Shown piece after piece: positions 11,940-23,796 of a stretch of 64,000 bases of DNA. The DNA is from Platerodrilus igneus. Its lineage: Eukaryota > Arthropoda > Insecta > Coleoptera > Lycidae. The position numbers and the translations under genes are program-made. Below the pieces are notes generated by a model. It was not told the origin of the DNA and searched no databases. It worked only from the letters and a program-made list of their open reading frames with translations. The stretch is taken from NCBI GenBank assembly GCA_036346225.1, contig JARFIW010000663.1:1240001-1304000 (forward strand). Reading direction: 5' to 3'. Position 1 is the first letter of the stretch, and the number at the start of each line of letters is the position of its first letter.

Positions 11940-12120
11940 ACAATACATATATACAAAATTAGAACTAACGGATTATTGTGTAGGCAAGGTGTAAAGCTTA
12001 CCATTGGCCTATTGTATTGGCCTGAAGAGGTGCGAACGGTTGCAATACGAGCAAAGTAATCATGACCGGGGTGTTGGGTTGACAATTCTCCCCAGTTTTC
12101 ACTAAAACGGAGGAATATTG
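11940..12120 (-). pseudogene. BEL/Pao integrase C-terminal region
   Basis: The minus-strand frame reads a short segment with HPGHD...RIATVRTSSGQYNRPMV, matching the basic C-terminal domain of BEL/Pao integrases, where a V-H-P-G-x-D motif precedes R-V-x-x-V-R-T. It is separated from the integrase core by decayed DNA (12120-12430). Confidence 0.65.
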
Positions 12121-12429
12121 TCCTCCTTTAAGAGCACCAAGGCGCCTATATTTGACGATTCGTGACTACGGGTTTTGTTCCATTTGCTACGTTGGTATAA
12201 ATTATGGAGATATTCATTGTGCCAACGCTAGATTAACTGCCACTTAAACAATCTATAGATTTTTAAATAATTCAAATCTGCATGCGGAGGAGCAGTCAAT
12301 GGCTCGAGCGTTAAAAAATGTCCAGCTGAAAGAACACTGAGGTCATTTGGATATGTTAATATGCTACATACAGGACGCGAGCTGAGCAATGCCTAAACCT
12401 GAATGCAAACAGTGTCGAATTCCTCGTAT

Positions 12430-13474
12430 GTAAGGATTTGCATGCCTATAACGCGACGGGGATGAGTTTTGACAGACTTGATACCGCTCTCTGCCAGACC
12501 AGAAAAGTTGGGTGTGAAGGGAGATGAAAACTCCAAGCAATTGCTTTACCCTCTATGGCGTTTTTCATACGCGAAATGAAATCTTTGTTCGCTCTTACGA
12601 AATTAGTGCCATTGTCACTGATGATCTGAGAACAGCGACCACGGCGTGAAATGAAACGCTACAAGGCGGCTATAAATGATTCCGCTGATACGTCGGTAGC
12701 TACTTCAATGTGAATAGCCTTGACTGCAAGGCAAACAAAAGTACATATGCAGGTTTTTTGAGTTCTAGACCCACGTTGACGTGACAAAAGAATGGAAATA
12801 GGTCCACTATAGTCGATTGCGACTACACTAATGGACTTAACTTCTGTAACTTGTGTAGAAGGTAAGTTACCCATTGTGGGAACAAATGCGGTTGAACGTA
12901 AATGAAAACAGTGGTTACATTTTGATAAGTAATACCTAATCGAACGCTTTGTGAACAAAATCAAAAATTTTTGTTCAATTAAATGGTCATGATGAGTTTG
13001 AAGAATCAGAAGTTCCGATAAGCGACGATTGCTGGTGAGAAGTGCGGGATGTTTAGTTTCAAACGTCAGGGATGAATAGGACAATCGACCACCAATACGA
13101 AGTATTCCATCCTTACCCAAAAAAGTAGAAAGTTTTTGAAATTGTTTAGAAAATGGGAGTTCTCTTTTGATGCGTTTGATTTCAGTTTTAAATGTGGAAG
13201 ATTGCGTATCTTTGACAATGTATAGTAAAACTTGATATAATTCATAATCCACTAAAGCACCGGCAAATTTGGGAGTCTTGCAAAAATTATTATTAAAACG
13301 AAAACAATATGCTAAAATGCATTGAATTTTGCGAAGTGAAGAAAGTCGATTGGGAAGCGAGTCAATGATTGACGGTAACACTTCTGAAACAAATGTTAAA
13401 ATTCTTTCTTCTCCAGTGATATCAGTTGGCAAAGAAGCGAAAGATCCTGCAAAAGGCCATAAATCGAGCGACAA
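12430..13474 (-). pseudogene. BEL/Pao integrase, decayed
   Basis: An open 271-aa stretch (12659-13474) covers the connection region and the start of integrase: LGKDGILRIGGRL, a zinc-binding H...H...C...C segment (QTHHDHL ... KCNHCFHLRS), then the first catalytic aspartate in AIDYSGP and the strand VCLAVKAIHIEVATD. Past a frameshift at about 12659 the frame continues with SDNGTNF, the second catalytic aspartate. The region that should carry the third acidic residue (near 12470) is disrupted. Normal role: inserting element cDNA into chromosomes. It belongs with the RNase H and RT pieces upstream on the same strand. Confidence 0.85.
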
Positions 13475-13837
13475 TTATACCACGAAGGCCCCACCCACTA
13501 TAAGGAACACGCGATAAGCTCTGGACGCTGGGTCTGCTGGCTTGTCAGCTGAACGAATATGATGCCAACAAACCGGAGAAACCCTTTCCTGAATATGAGT
13601 CATTCTATTAGCTACAAAAGTTTTCCAGCTGTGTGGCGAAGAACAAATCCATGATAAGGAGACTATGGAATCACTCCATGCGAAGATTTCATCAATATGT
13701 AAATAATATCGATAGATTTGTGAAAGAAAATCTACTAAATCTGAAAGTAGTACTGCGGCGCATAACTCTAAACATGGAATAAAGATGCGTTTGAGCGGTG
13801 TGACTTTGAACTTGGCCATGACAAAAGATATAGACAC
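13475..13837 (-). pseudogene. BEL/Pao RNase H domain
   Basis: A 120-aa frame reads FKVTPLKRIFIPCLELCAAVLL near its start, the R-x-E-L motif typical of Pao RNase H with R replaced by C, then AWSDSIVSLSWI (active-site aspartate), SSPHSWKTFVANR, and WHHIRSADKPADPASR. This order is diagnostic of BEL/Pao. It follows the RT piece and precedes integrase, as in intact elements, separated only by a frameshift at each end. Confidence 0.85.
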
Positions 13838-13859
13838 CCTTCCCTGGTGATCTATAAAT

Positions 13860-14187
13860 CTAAAATAAACGACTGCGGAATAGCCTAGTTCCGAGGCATC
13901 GCAAAATGTGTGGAGTTGACAAAGAGAAAATGAAGTATCTCAAACACATACATATGCTGACTTTAGACAATTGCAAAAGAGAATCTTTATATTTTTTGCA
14001 TTGCGCACAAATATTTTCCGGAGGTGTAGTGTCCCAATCTAAGCCTAACGCCCAAAGATACTGAATAAGATGTTTGGAGAAAAATGTTAAAGGAGCTAAA
14101 AAGCCTAAAGGGTCATATATACGAGCCATCTTTGATGGTGACTTTACATCAAACAGGTAAGGGGAGTCAACTGTTGTGACTTCAAAA
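13860..14187 (-). pseudogene. BEL/Pao RT end and connection segment
   Basis: The frame contains SPSKMARIYDPLGFLAPLTFF near 14050-14150, the conserved block just after the Pao reverse transcriptase, then a W-x-x-x-L-D-W-D segment. The coding match stops near 14187 where errantivirus LTR sequence begins, so the upstream RT, protease and gag were removed or displaced when that element arrived. A few more in-frame codons past 14187 fall inside the LTR and are probably coincidence. Confidence 0.8.
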
Positions 14188-14354
14188 GGCTACTCGTCCT
14201 CATTTAAATCCATTTAACAGTAATTTTGACTTAGAGTAATTTTATATAGTTTTGTAAAATTCCACTTGTAATTTCTGATTAAATAAAAATTGTTACAAGA
14301 GTTCTTGAAAAAAGATTTTTTAAAAAAGGCAGCTCCCAAGGCCCAAAACGTAAC
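14188..14354 (+). repeat. 5' LTR remnant
   Basis: Matches the 3' LTR at 19812-19907 and, past the insertion there, at 21218-21253 (shared AAAGGCAGCTCCCAA..., ending AACGTAACT). It carries about 33 bp absent from the 3' copy. The 5' part of this LTR is missing. Confidence 0.8.
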
Positions 14355-14370
14355 TGGCGCAGCCGTACGG
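14355..14370 (+). promoter_or_regulatory. Primer-binding site
   Basis: TGGCGCAGCCGTACGG directly follows the LTR end. TGGCGCAG starts are used for tRNA priming in 297/17.6-type elements (family knowledge, tRNA not checked). Confidence 0.65.
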
Positions 14371-15469
14371 ATTGAGAAGGGCACTAAGGAAAAACAAAAA
14401 CAACGAATTGGTGTGGCCTAGAATATCAACTCCCAATCTGGAAGAACAAAACAAAATTTGGACAAGGTACAAAATCGACCAAGCCCAAAGAAACAAAACT
14501 TGAACAAAGAAGGAAAACAGATGAAATCGACGAAGAAAATTATGTAAGTTCATTTATCCTAACCATTTTTTCTTTTTCAATTATTGATATTAGCTAGTAA
14601 CATACGAAACGAATTGTGTGTACAAATTTTTTATTATTATCGTCGCAATTTAGTATTTATATCATTTATGAAAAAAATTTACTTATTTTTAACAAGAGAA
14701 CTATAAAGATGCATTTATATGCAAAAATTATTACAAATTATTACAAACGAAACGATCTATTCAACAAGTCTGAAACTTTAAAATATAAATAGAACGCAAT
14801 TATCTTACGACAATTTACTATTCAGAAAAATTCCAAAACGTAACGCTCATCACAACTTCATAAAGCTGTAATTTAATATTTTCAGTACGAAAGTATTTAA
14901 TTATAAACAAACATTTATGCAATTTATTGTAACAAAACGATTTACTGAAATAGCAGCATTCAAAAAACCTGAAACTTTATAATTGGACATTTCAGGATAA
15001 TGAGACTGTATAATTATAAAAGAAGCATTTACGCACTTATTAATTCAAAACATGACGAGATAATTATAGCAATTTATTACTGAAACACTTAAACGACAGC
15101 AGGACTGAAATAAAAACGTACAAATTATAACGCAGTTATTGCAAAAGATTACAACTTAACTCGCAACAATTGCAACATCTGCGAGGTATAAAAATATACA
15201 AATTTAAAGCGACAGTAATTGACGAGCCATTACCAAGCAGAAATTGTTTAATGTAATTATAGCAATTGATAACTACATATAAAATATAAGTAAAACGATT
15301 TCTTAAATAACCAATACAATCCAAACTGAAAAGTAACAATACAAATTGTAAAGTAATCTCAATTTATACAAAAACGTGATATTAATTAGAATTGAAAACG
15401 ACAATTAATTATTAGATCATGAATTCCGACATAAAGCTCTATATTGAGACTATTCCCTAATATAACGAA
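14371..15469 (+). other. Untranslated leader of errantivirus-like element
   Basis: AT-rich DNA between the primer-binding site and gag. No conserved coding signal was seen; short minus-strand frames here look accidental. Confidence 0.4.
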
Positions 15470-16596
15470 AATAAAGCACTATTAGGCACTTCATTAATGC
15501 GTGCGAGATATTTCTAAAAACCTTTTATAAACCAGGAGACAAAGAACGTGATGTTTTACTTTTACGCCTAATAATAAGTAAACTGACCGGAAGGGCATTA
15601 ACACTAATTGCCAGTCGCGACGACCATGCACAATGGGAAAACTTCAAACGTATCCTAATTGCATATACCGGCGACCAACGCAACATCAAATGCCTGATCC
15701 GCGATTTGATTAACCTAAGAATAAAAGGTAACCAATCATCATATCAATTCGCAATGAAATGTCAAGACGTACGAAGTTTAATTGTGACAAAACTAAAAAT
15801 TGAAAAACCCGACCAAAGTATCCGACTATTAAAAGCGAAAATGTACGACGAAATGGCACTAGACACCTACATAAACGCACTACATGAACGGTTATCAGAC
15901 AAAATAAGATTCCAACATCCCCAAAATCCAGAGGAGGCAATGAATATGAATATAGAAGAAGAAAACGTTATTTATTACCGAACCAGACTATATAACCCTA
16001 TCGCAAATAAAAACTACTTACCGATAAAAACCATACAACCCGCGAGACTAATATACACACAACCAAAATTTACACCATTTAACGCACAAATGAATCAACC
16101 GCGAATTAACAACCCAAATTTTAATAACACAAATTTCAACAATCAATTTAGACGATCCCCGAGACCAACATTAAACTCAAATTTTACAAAAGCCACATTT
16201 CCACTAAGATTTAACCAACACGTAAACCAGCCAAGGGAAGCATTCGGCGCAAACACCAACAGAAACACACCGATGATAAACAACAGTGATAACCCCAACA
16301 ATTATTACAAACCTGTGGACACTTCATCTGGTAACACCAGACAGAATACAAAAATATCACAAATCAAACCCAATCATAATCAAAAACGAAACTTCACATC
16401 CGAAGAACTATTCTACCAAGAAGTGGAAGAATTTAATAATGACAGGAATAATTACACAAACTCCAGTAGAGACGATGCGCTAACTCATTTAGAAAACTAC
16501 AAACGTGACGAACCATGTGAAGATTACGAAAAGGACGACGAGGAAAATGCGTGCTCAAATTTTCAGATAGTCCGATTTATAAATGACCAAACATAA
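15470..16596 (+). pseudogene. Gag of errantivirus-like element
   Basis: An open stretch of 296 codons from the first methionine at 15706, with the same frame extending upstream to about 15540. The first half is capsid-like (ending a helix with LKAKMYDEMALDTYINAL). The second half is rich in Asn, Gln, Arg and Pro with repeated N-P-N-F-N-N-T-N-F-N-N type sequence, followed by an acidic tail. No CCHC zinc knuckle is present, as is usual for errantivirus Gag, which binds RNA through the basic Asn-rich part. The true start is not certain because upstream codons are in frame. Confidence 0.75.
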
Positions 16597-16639
16597 TTAA
16601 TTTAAATAATATTAATCAACAAATATTGCCATAAATAGA

Positions 16640-16949
16640 ATTATCCCATGCAGAACTTAAATTATTAATCGAAACTCGATCTTTAAAAACACTAATTTGC
16701 CCCCGAATCGTAAAAACACATTATTTAGATTTTGTAGAATGAGAACCCTATCAATTGATAGCAAACATACCCTTGCCAAAAACTTCTAACGTAAGAATAA
16801 AACATAAATTTTGCATCTTTGAATTTAACGACAAGTACGACGGATTAATAGAAATGGATCTTCGAAGAAAATTAGGAGCAAACATCGACATAAAAAAACT
16901 GCTTATTAAGAACAAAACACGGACAAATCCCCATAAAATTCCAAAATAG
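16640..16949 (+). pseudogene. Gag-pol junction / protease-like fragment
   Basis: Broken frames resembling the start of errantivirus pol; a 64-codon open piece lies at 16755-16949 and contains a segment ending LRRKLGANID, similar to the region around the aspartic protease. No catalytic D-T/S-G is visible. The normal RT and RNase H, about 2 kb, do not follow it. Confidence 0.5.
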
Positions 16950-17004
16950 TAATACCCAAACCGAGCAAAAATACACCATAGAATCCCGGATAGTAGTAGA
17001 AGCA

Positions 17005-17784
17005 CAAAACTTTTTAACAATTGTAGACGCATTTACCAAAGTAGGTCAAACGATACCTATCACTACCGATGTAACCCAAGGATTCTTATAATATTTTACA
17101 TTTTACGATACACTCGAAACCATAACTTTAGATAATGGCAGCGAATTCAGAAATGAAACGATACAAAATACCCTAGAACTCCATAAAATAAAAATTCATT
17201 TTATAACCGAAAACCACCCTGAATCAAACGAATTAATTGAAAGATTACACCTAACCCTATTAGAGCAGATCAGATTATTTAAATTAACTTACAAAAAAGA
17301 GCGGATCACCAATTTAATGTCATACGCACTAATTACTTACAATAACACGGTCCACTTATCAACAAATTTTGCAGCCCTCGGATTAACATTAGGACATTTA
17401 GACTCCCGTAACCCTTACGACATACATTACAACAAAGAAGTATACCAACAGTATGCTAAAGACCATAAAGAAAAACTAAAAATAACTTATAAGCTTAAAA
17501 ATAAATTAGATAACAACAAAGGACATATTAGGACAACCCGCAATAAGAATGCCGATATAAACAAATTTTCAATAGGACAAACCGTATATGAGAAAAACTT
17601 TCAAAGTAAAAGACACAAAACGGCCGCTAGAAATTTAGGCCCGTTTAAAATCAAAAAGATATCAGACAAAAATGTAGCCGTAGTAGACAACGGAAAAATA
17701 GTAAAATATATTCATTTGAAAAACCTAAGACACCCTGTAATTTCAGATGGACAGCCATCACCCTTGGCGTCAACCACTACATGA
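17005..17784 (+). pseudogene. Integrase of errantivirus-like element, decayed
   Basis: The core begins near 17010 with F-L-T-I-V-D-A-F-T-K (first catalytic Asp), continues with LDNGSEF (second Asp) and ENHPESNELIERLH (Glu), and then a 155-codon open frame (17317-17784) covers the C-terminal half, with the G-P-F-K-I motif of the DNA-binding tail. One in-frame stop (near 17090) separates core pieces. Order and strand fit pol of the surrounding element. Confidence 0.8.
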
Positions 17785-17820
17785 CATGAAGACATTAGAA
17801 ACAATCCCGGTATACCATCA

Positions 17821-19408
17821 GTAAAATTGGGAAGTATGCAAAATACAATAAATTACTGGACATTCGCAAAAAATTTGATTTAACGGAATTAAACCATGAA
17901 TTTTTCATAATCAGAGAGAATTGAAACAATCAATCGACTCAGCCAAATTTGGAAAAGAGTACGCGATAGATATGCTAAATTACAACAGTATAATAGAAAA
18001 CATTTTAAGAAACACGAAAGATAAATTTAATAGATTAATACCAACAGAACAAATCACAAGACGAAAAAGAGGACTTATTAACGGATTAGGTAATATAATA
18101 AAAGCTGTCACAGGCAATTTAGATAACCAAGATGCAGAACGATATGACAACGTCATACAACAGTTAATTGAAAACCAAACAGACATAATAACCATTGCTA
18201 GAAATCAAATATCTCTAACCCAGTCAATTATAATAAAATTCAATGATACGTTTAGAAAGCTAGTAAAAATCAAGACAGCATAGCCAATAGAATACAAACC
18301 CTTGAAACTAACATGCAAACTACCATGTTTGAAATGCAAGACTTAATCAGATTCAATACAATGTTTACTCAAATAATATCAACCCTTACTGTAATCCAAG
18401 AAATTTTAGCAACATTAGAAAACGCCGTAACATTTGCAAAACTAAACACATTACACTCTAGTTTTACAGAACCAAATGACTTATTAAAAAAATTATTAAG
18501 AATTAGATCATTTATTACTAACAGTAAACTACTCTTCGAAGTAGTAGAATCAAACATACTCATATTTGAAAAAATAGCCATAGTGAGGGATATGTAAAGT
18601 GCAACGAAATCACATTTTTAATAGAAATCCTCATAATAGAAAGTAACACGTTATCCCTAAAACTAAGTTCCTTGCCTTAAATGAACTTAGGTATGGCTAC
18701 ACGAACGAAAAATGTAACAAAGTAACACCGAGTCAATATTTACGCCAATCATTAACAACAACAACTTTTCAAGCAGATAGCCTTTGTGAAGTACAATTAT
18801 TCAGATTTTCAAATCATTACGACAACTGTGAAGCAAAACCAGTACAAATCACCAATATGAAAATTCAAAAGTTACGAAAAACAAATGGCTTGCTGTACTT
18901 CCACCAGAAGTAATAGCAACCGCTCACTGCAACCAAGACGAAAACAATTTAACATTAACTGGAAGTAGAGTAATCACCCTTAAGGAAGACTGTTATTTAA
19001 AATTAAAAAATGAAATTATTCAAGATCCAACAGTAACCAAGAAATTCGCAAATTTACCAGAATTACAGTTCAAGATTACGCAACCCGAAGACGACGAATG
19101 CAACAAGAAAACAATGCAACTCGAACACCTAGACTTAGACGACCTCAACCACGCCATGAAGCTAATGGACAATTACAAAAAGCACTTAAGTGAGATAGAA
19201 GTGCTATAATTACATAATACTAAGTGTTTGGACAATTTTATTAATTATTGTAATAATTTTATTAACTATGTATGTATTGTACAAAATGTATCTTAGACAT
19301 AAGAATAAAGAAAGAAATTTTAGTCATAAGGAAACAAAGGTAAATAAAGAAACAATAAATGTACCTTTAGGGACAATGAATTTTTTAAAAATTAAGCAAA
19401 ATCCTTAA
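17821..19408 (+). pseudogene. Env (F-type) remnant of errantivirus-like element
   Basis: Lies between integrase and the 3' LTR, where errantiviruses carry env, a membrane fusion glycoprotein related to baculovirus F. Two open pieces remain (17921-18283 and 18313-18597), followed by degraded frames. Visible landmarks are a furin-type RRKR site near 18060 followed by a hydrophobic glycine-containing fusion-peptide-like segment, helical heptad-like sequence after it, and near 19210-19290 a hydrophobic membrane span followed by a basic cytoplasmic tail. Multiple stops and frameshifts, and no clear signal peptide, mean that no functional product is expected. Confidence 0.75.
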
Positions 19409-19421
19409 TTTTTTATCTCCG

Positions 19422-19429
19422 TCGGGAGG
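19422..19429 (+). promoter_or_regulatory. Polypurine tract
   Basis: CGGGAGG-type purine run immediately before the 3' LTR start AGTTAC. Confidence 0.6.
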
Positions 19430-19907
19430 AGTTACATATCCCCTAAATCAATATATCTATAATTAAATAGAAATTATTAAGAAACTTAGGTTAGATGCAG
19501 CAATGTAATTCAAGGATAAATAAAGAATAGGTTAATAAAAGTGCACAAGCAAGTTGTGGGAACGGATGTGAATACATTGTATTTCAGATGCAACGTGATA
19601 GTGCATGCGCAGGTCACAGTCGATTATAAAACCGCAATTATTAGAATTAAGATTGTTACTTTATATTGTATAAATTAATAAAGAAATAAATAGATATGAG
19701 CTGTGCAATTCCCACAGAAATGTGAGAGGCAGGGAGAACATAAATATCCCGGGAGCTCCAAGAAAGTTAGTCAGTCTTGATCCGCACAACTTTTGCAATG
19801 TTGTTTGTTCAGGCTACTCGCCCTAATTTAAATCCATTTAACAGTAATTTCCACTTGTGATTTCTGATTAAATAAAAATTGTTGCAAAAGTTTTTGGAAG
19901 AAGACTT

Positions 19908-21211
19908 ATAACGGTTCGGGGCGCTCGCAATACAACGACAACGAGCAAGGGGGGATTTCAAATTGAATTTCAATTTACAATTAAAGTCGCTAATGAGGTA
20001 AGCAAGGTAAATGCTTATCGTGGCAACCGGAGCAAACAGCTTCAATGTACCCTGGGCTAACCCAGTACCGAGGCGGGGAGTGGGGTAAACCATCAACCAA
20101 ACCTCTTACCAAAAATGAGCGCCACCTAACTCTAACAGCTGGGCTCCGACGGAACTGAGATAGGAAATTCCTAACGATCACAAGTAATACCCACACAGCA
20201 TACAATCCAGCTAACATACGTTGACACACAGTAATGTAGACCTCATAGCTATTCAATACATTTACTATACAAGCATATATCAAATTAATAACAATAAACA
20301 CATATACTATAATTTAATTAATAACTGGACTTACCCACTTGTTATGGTGCAACTCTAATGATACATATACCAATACATCGATTGACTAATTCGAAATTTA
20401 CTTTAAAATCAAATATTAACACAGCCAACAAGGCAACATAAATTTGCGACCAGACGGCTGATATAAATCATCATAACGCAAATAAAGGGTTGCACTAGGA
20501 TCCTAGTAGAATAACCCTTAAGTACTGAGGGTATCAGCAATAACACCTGTAATAATAATAGGCGGGTCGTTGGCTTAGTTTTACATACTCTATTAAGTAT
20601 TGTGAATATGCAATGTTCAACACCCTAAATTAGAACCCAACTCTATTATAATTGTATGGACACTGCAATCCTAAACCCAATAATATTACAATGTAATTCA
20701 CCAGCATGCAAAATCAACCAAACGGTTGCGATGCTAAAAAAGATATGGAACGGACTCACCAACTGCTGATACATTGATGGTGATGTTGCAGCTCATATGG
20801 CGCGTGCAGGTAGAATATCGCTACCAATTATATTTGCATGGATCCACTGGATCCTTACTTGTAAACATCTTCTCCTTTTAATTACAGATGCCGCATCTAG
20901 AACTCGAAATTGCACATACAGTTTACAACGGTACTTGAACCTAGAATAGTAGAACGTAGAATGTAGAACGTAGAATGTAGAACGTAGAACAAAAATGTTC
21001 AACGAAGGCGGGCATATATACGAACCCAAAGCGTAAATTAAAAGTGTACAATTCAAATTAAATATCATGTGAAGATGATACCACTAAAGCTGGTTTGCAA
21101 ACTAGTACCTGATGATACGCTAACAATATTGAAGTAAGTACAACCTAATACGGAAAACTATTTAATACACTGCTAAAATGCGGATGTCGTATTGAAAATT
21201 TCAACCGTAAC
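19908..21211. mobile_element. Unidentified 1.3-kb insertion in the 3' LTR
   Basis: Absent from the corresponding place of the 5' LTR remnant. It is flanked by AGACTT on both sides (19902-19907 and 21212-21217), consistent with a 6-bp target duplication. The ends are weakly inverted: ATAACGGTT on the left, AACCGTAAC on the right. No coding potential was recognised, so it is probably non-autonomous. Confidence 0.55.
20949..20990. repeat. 14-bp minisatellite (AGAACGTAGAATGT), 3 copies
   Basis: AGAACGTAGAATGT is repeated twice, followed by AGAACGTAGAAC. It is itself built of two 7-mers. Confidence 0.85.
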
Positions 21212-21253
21212 AGACTTTTTAAAAAGGCAGCTCCCAAAGCCCAAAACGTAACT

Positions 21254-22617
21254 CGCGCTGTGATGAAAAGTACAAAAAATAATTCTTGTCGTTAGAATGT
21301 GATCACTAGACACTTTTTTTGAAAAAATGTGGGAGTTTTGAGCCAACATTGGGCGGAAGGAAGCTTACTCATGGCAGTTTTGCACAGCCTGGCATTGAGG
21401 CCCTAGCACCGAGTTTATATTAGAACGTGGTTTTAATTAGAATAAGATATTTATAAAACTAAAAGTATAAAGGAGAATCTGATTTCAATACTAACTATCG
21501 TTAATTCAAGATGCAATTATTACGTTTGGAAAGAAGTTTTCGTGTATCGTAAAGAAGATGTCGGACTCATAATGCTCTGATTAGACAGGTATTCTATAAT
21601 TTTGTCATTATTATTTAAATAATTTCTGTCGTCAAGCTTTGGTGAGTACAATTCTTTATTTTACAATCGAAAAGAATCAACATGTACGTGATGACCGTTT
21701 TCTTTGAAAAGTCCGGTTAGTTAAACCAAAATGTATTTATTTAGCAAACACGAAATTTACCATTTTGCATATCAATATTGAAGGTCATCTTATTGACACA
21801 TCACATTTTTATTTTGTGTAATTAGCATGATTTGGCGTATTTTATGTAGCCATATACTTATATTAGACATTCGTTAGGTTCAGCACTTCAAAACAATATA
21901 TGTAGTGATAAGAATCAAGTTCTCCCTATTTAATTAAAACCGATTACACTTATGATGTTGAGTAAATCTTGTATTAAAAAAATTCGTGATGTCGAGACAA
22001 TAAAGTAAAACCTTAGAAAGACTAAAAATTAAGCTAAAGATTTTTTTTTTATTTGTGTAAGCTATATCAAAGATCTCCGATTACAGCGTATGCCTAATGT
22101 TAGTAAAATATTAAGTATTTTTTTTATGACAGACATAGCCTGTTAATTACTGTGATTTTTGCCTAATTAATACTTTCATCAGCATTCACTTTTACGATAT
22201 TGTAGATACACTGTTAATTTTGTACAAAGATGAAGAGAAACTGATTTTTTATTAGATGCTAGTCAAAACTCAAATCGTTTTATTTTTAAAAATTTAATAA
22301 AAAAAGAAGTATTCTATGAAATTTAGTTGAGATTATAAAACTGAAAAATTATTATATTACTATACATCTAAATTCAGGCTGATATAATTCCCTTAAGACT
22401 TATCTGCGTCTATTCTTATGATGTTTTCTTTAGAGTTGGTTTTTATTGACGCAGTGGCCCACAAGTTTATTTGTATTTCAAGATTAGTCTCAGAAAATAC
22501 CCCGACCACCTCATGCCTCCGCAGGAATAGACTCCAAGCTTAGACCGTGAGTACCATATTTTTTTCTTCGCAACACCGTTTGCCCTATTACATTTTAAGG
22601 CCATCCTCAGAAAATCT
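21254..22617. other. No gene recognised
   Basis: AT-rich DNA between the errantivirus-like element and LINE fragments. No protein match in any frame. Confidence 0.5.
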
Positions 22618-23170
22618 CTACGAGCGAAGAGAAAAAAGGTAACAATATATGAAACAAAGACTAACACAAGGTCGTGCTACATTTAACAAGAAAGAGCAAC
22701 TACTGTATTCAAAGACAACAAACATAGAATCAAGCAAAAGATTGCTTAAAACATATGTGTGGAGAACAGCACTGTATGGCTGTGAAGTCTGGGCAGTATG
22801 AAAAGCTGACAAGAAAAAAGTAGAAGACTTTGAAATGTAGTGCTACAGACGTGTGATGAAGATATCATGGACAGACAAAGTTAAGAACAAAGAGGTACTA
22901 AAAATGGTACGGGAAGAAAGAAACATGTGGAAAACGGTAAAAAATAAGAGAGATAGTATCATATTAAAGCAAAAGGGAATAGTGTGGAAAACATTAGAAG
23001 CAGAGATAGGTAAAAGAGAAGTAAAGATAGCCCTAGGTTAGACTACTGCACACAGATAATGAAAGATATTCTGTGGGAATTTCAGGGAAATCTGTAGGCT
23101 AGCTCAAAATAGAAATCATTGGGGATACGCGTCAAACCAGTCCCAAGATGGAAAAAGTAATAACGAAAAA
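22618..23170 (+). pseudogene. LINE ORF2 3' fragment
   Basis: Degraded frames match the C-terminal end of an insect non-LTR reverse transcriptase: TYVWRTALYGCEVWAV, then a helix with C-Y-R-R-V-M-K-I-S-W-T-D-K-V-K-N-K-E-V-L, then W-K-T-L-E, and finally A-S-N-Q/K-P-V. The longest clean piece is 22853-23041 (62 codons). Only the end of the LINE is present, consistent with 5' truncation. A second diverged copy is at 31400-31930. Confidence 0.75.
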
Positions 23171-23300
23171 AATAACTGTACTTAAACATAATGATTATTA
23201 TAAGCAACTACAGATATTGGTTATGCAATATTTTCGAATAGTGTTATTTGTGTGAAAGGATTTAGTGGAAAACTATTAATTCGGGAACTGTCTAACTGTT
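23072..23300 (+). repeat. LINE 3' tail, copy 1
   Basis: The stretch from TGGGAATTTCAGG to the GGGAATTTTAATAAC end recurs, diverged, at 23519-23755. It contains the last codons and the 3' untranslated region of the LINE. Confidence 0.7.
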
Positions 23301-23490
23301 GGGGAATTTTAATAACCTGCGTGACAACACACACACGGGATCTCCATTTTACCTCTCATCTGAACGAGAGCGTATTTGTGTGAAAAATGATCGTCTAACA
23401 TTTTTCAAGCGGACCGTGTCAGGATTCGAACCCGGGACCTCCTCTTCACATACACTGAATCTCAGTGAAGTAGGGCATATTATCAGAAAA
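23300..23490 (-). repeat. tRNA-derived SINE candidate
   Basis: On the minus strand there is a perfect Pol III B-box GGTTCGAATCC (plus 23422-23432) preceded by GGTCCCG. About 55 bp upstream the sequence is tRNA-head-like but the A-box is degraded. Downstream is a non-tRNA body (TGAGAGGTAAAATGGAGATC) and a GTGTGTGTG stretch near the end. It sits exactly between the two LINE tails. Confidence 0.6.
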
Positions 23491-23518
23491 CAATAGAAGG
23501 TGAACCGAACTATATAGG

Positions 23519-23755
23519 TTGTGGGAATTTCAGGATACTGTGTAGAGTAGCTCAGAATATAAATAAGTGGAGGTGCGCGTCCAACCAGTTTCAAGACGGA
23601 AAACCTATTAATGAAAAAATAAGTGCATTTAAATTTTGTGAGTATTATAAACAATTATAGGTGTTGTTTATGAAATATTTTCAACTAATATTAGTTGTGC
23701 GAAAGGATATATTGGAAAAACTGTTAATTCGGTAATTGTTCAGGTGCTGGGGGAA
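23519..23755 (+). repeat. LINE 3' tail, copy 2
   Basis: Diverged direct repeat of 23072-23300, including CGCGTCCAACCAGTTTCAAGA and the following A/T-rich untranslated region. Confidence 0.7.
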
Positions 23756-23796
23756 CGTGGCCGCCACAGGCTGCTTTCCCTCTTTCACATTCCACT

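Larger units (their letters stand above)
14188..21253 (+). mobile_element. Errantivirus-like Ty3/gypsy element, defective
   Basis: Plus-strand element with the order LTR remnant, primer-binding site, gag, partial protease-like segment, integrase, env remnant, polypurine tract, 3' LTR. The 3' LTR begins AGTTAC (19430) and ends GTAACT (21253), the terminal style of gypsy/297-type errantiviruses. Reverse transcriptase and RNase H are absent: protease-like sequence near 16949 is followed within about 60 bp by the integrase core. The 5' LTR is cut to its last 170 bp at the junction with the BEL pol. The 3' LTR is split by a 1.3-kb insertion. It cannot be active. Confidence 0.85.
19430..21253 (+). 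repeat. 3' LTR, split by an insertion
   Basis: Begins AGTTACATATCCCC and ends AACGTAACT. Removing the 19908-21211 insertion and its duplicated 6 bp leaves about 514 bp, a normal errantivirus LTR length. The 3' portion matches the 5' LTR remnant at 14188-14354. Confidence 0.75.

Noticed and set aside
14188..14213. Extension of the BEL pol frame past 14187 (D-L-N-E-D-E-stop-P-F)
   Set aside because: The same bases are part of the errantivirus LTR, as shown by the match to 19812 onward, so the apparent coding continuation is most likely coincidence.
15136..15339. Minus-strand frames in the errantivirus leader
   Set aside because: AT-rich hydrophobic chance frames without family match.
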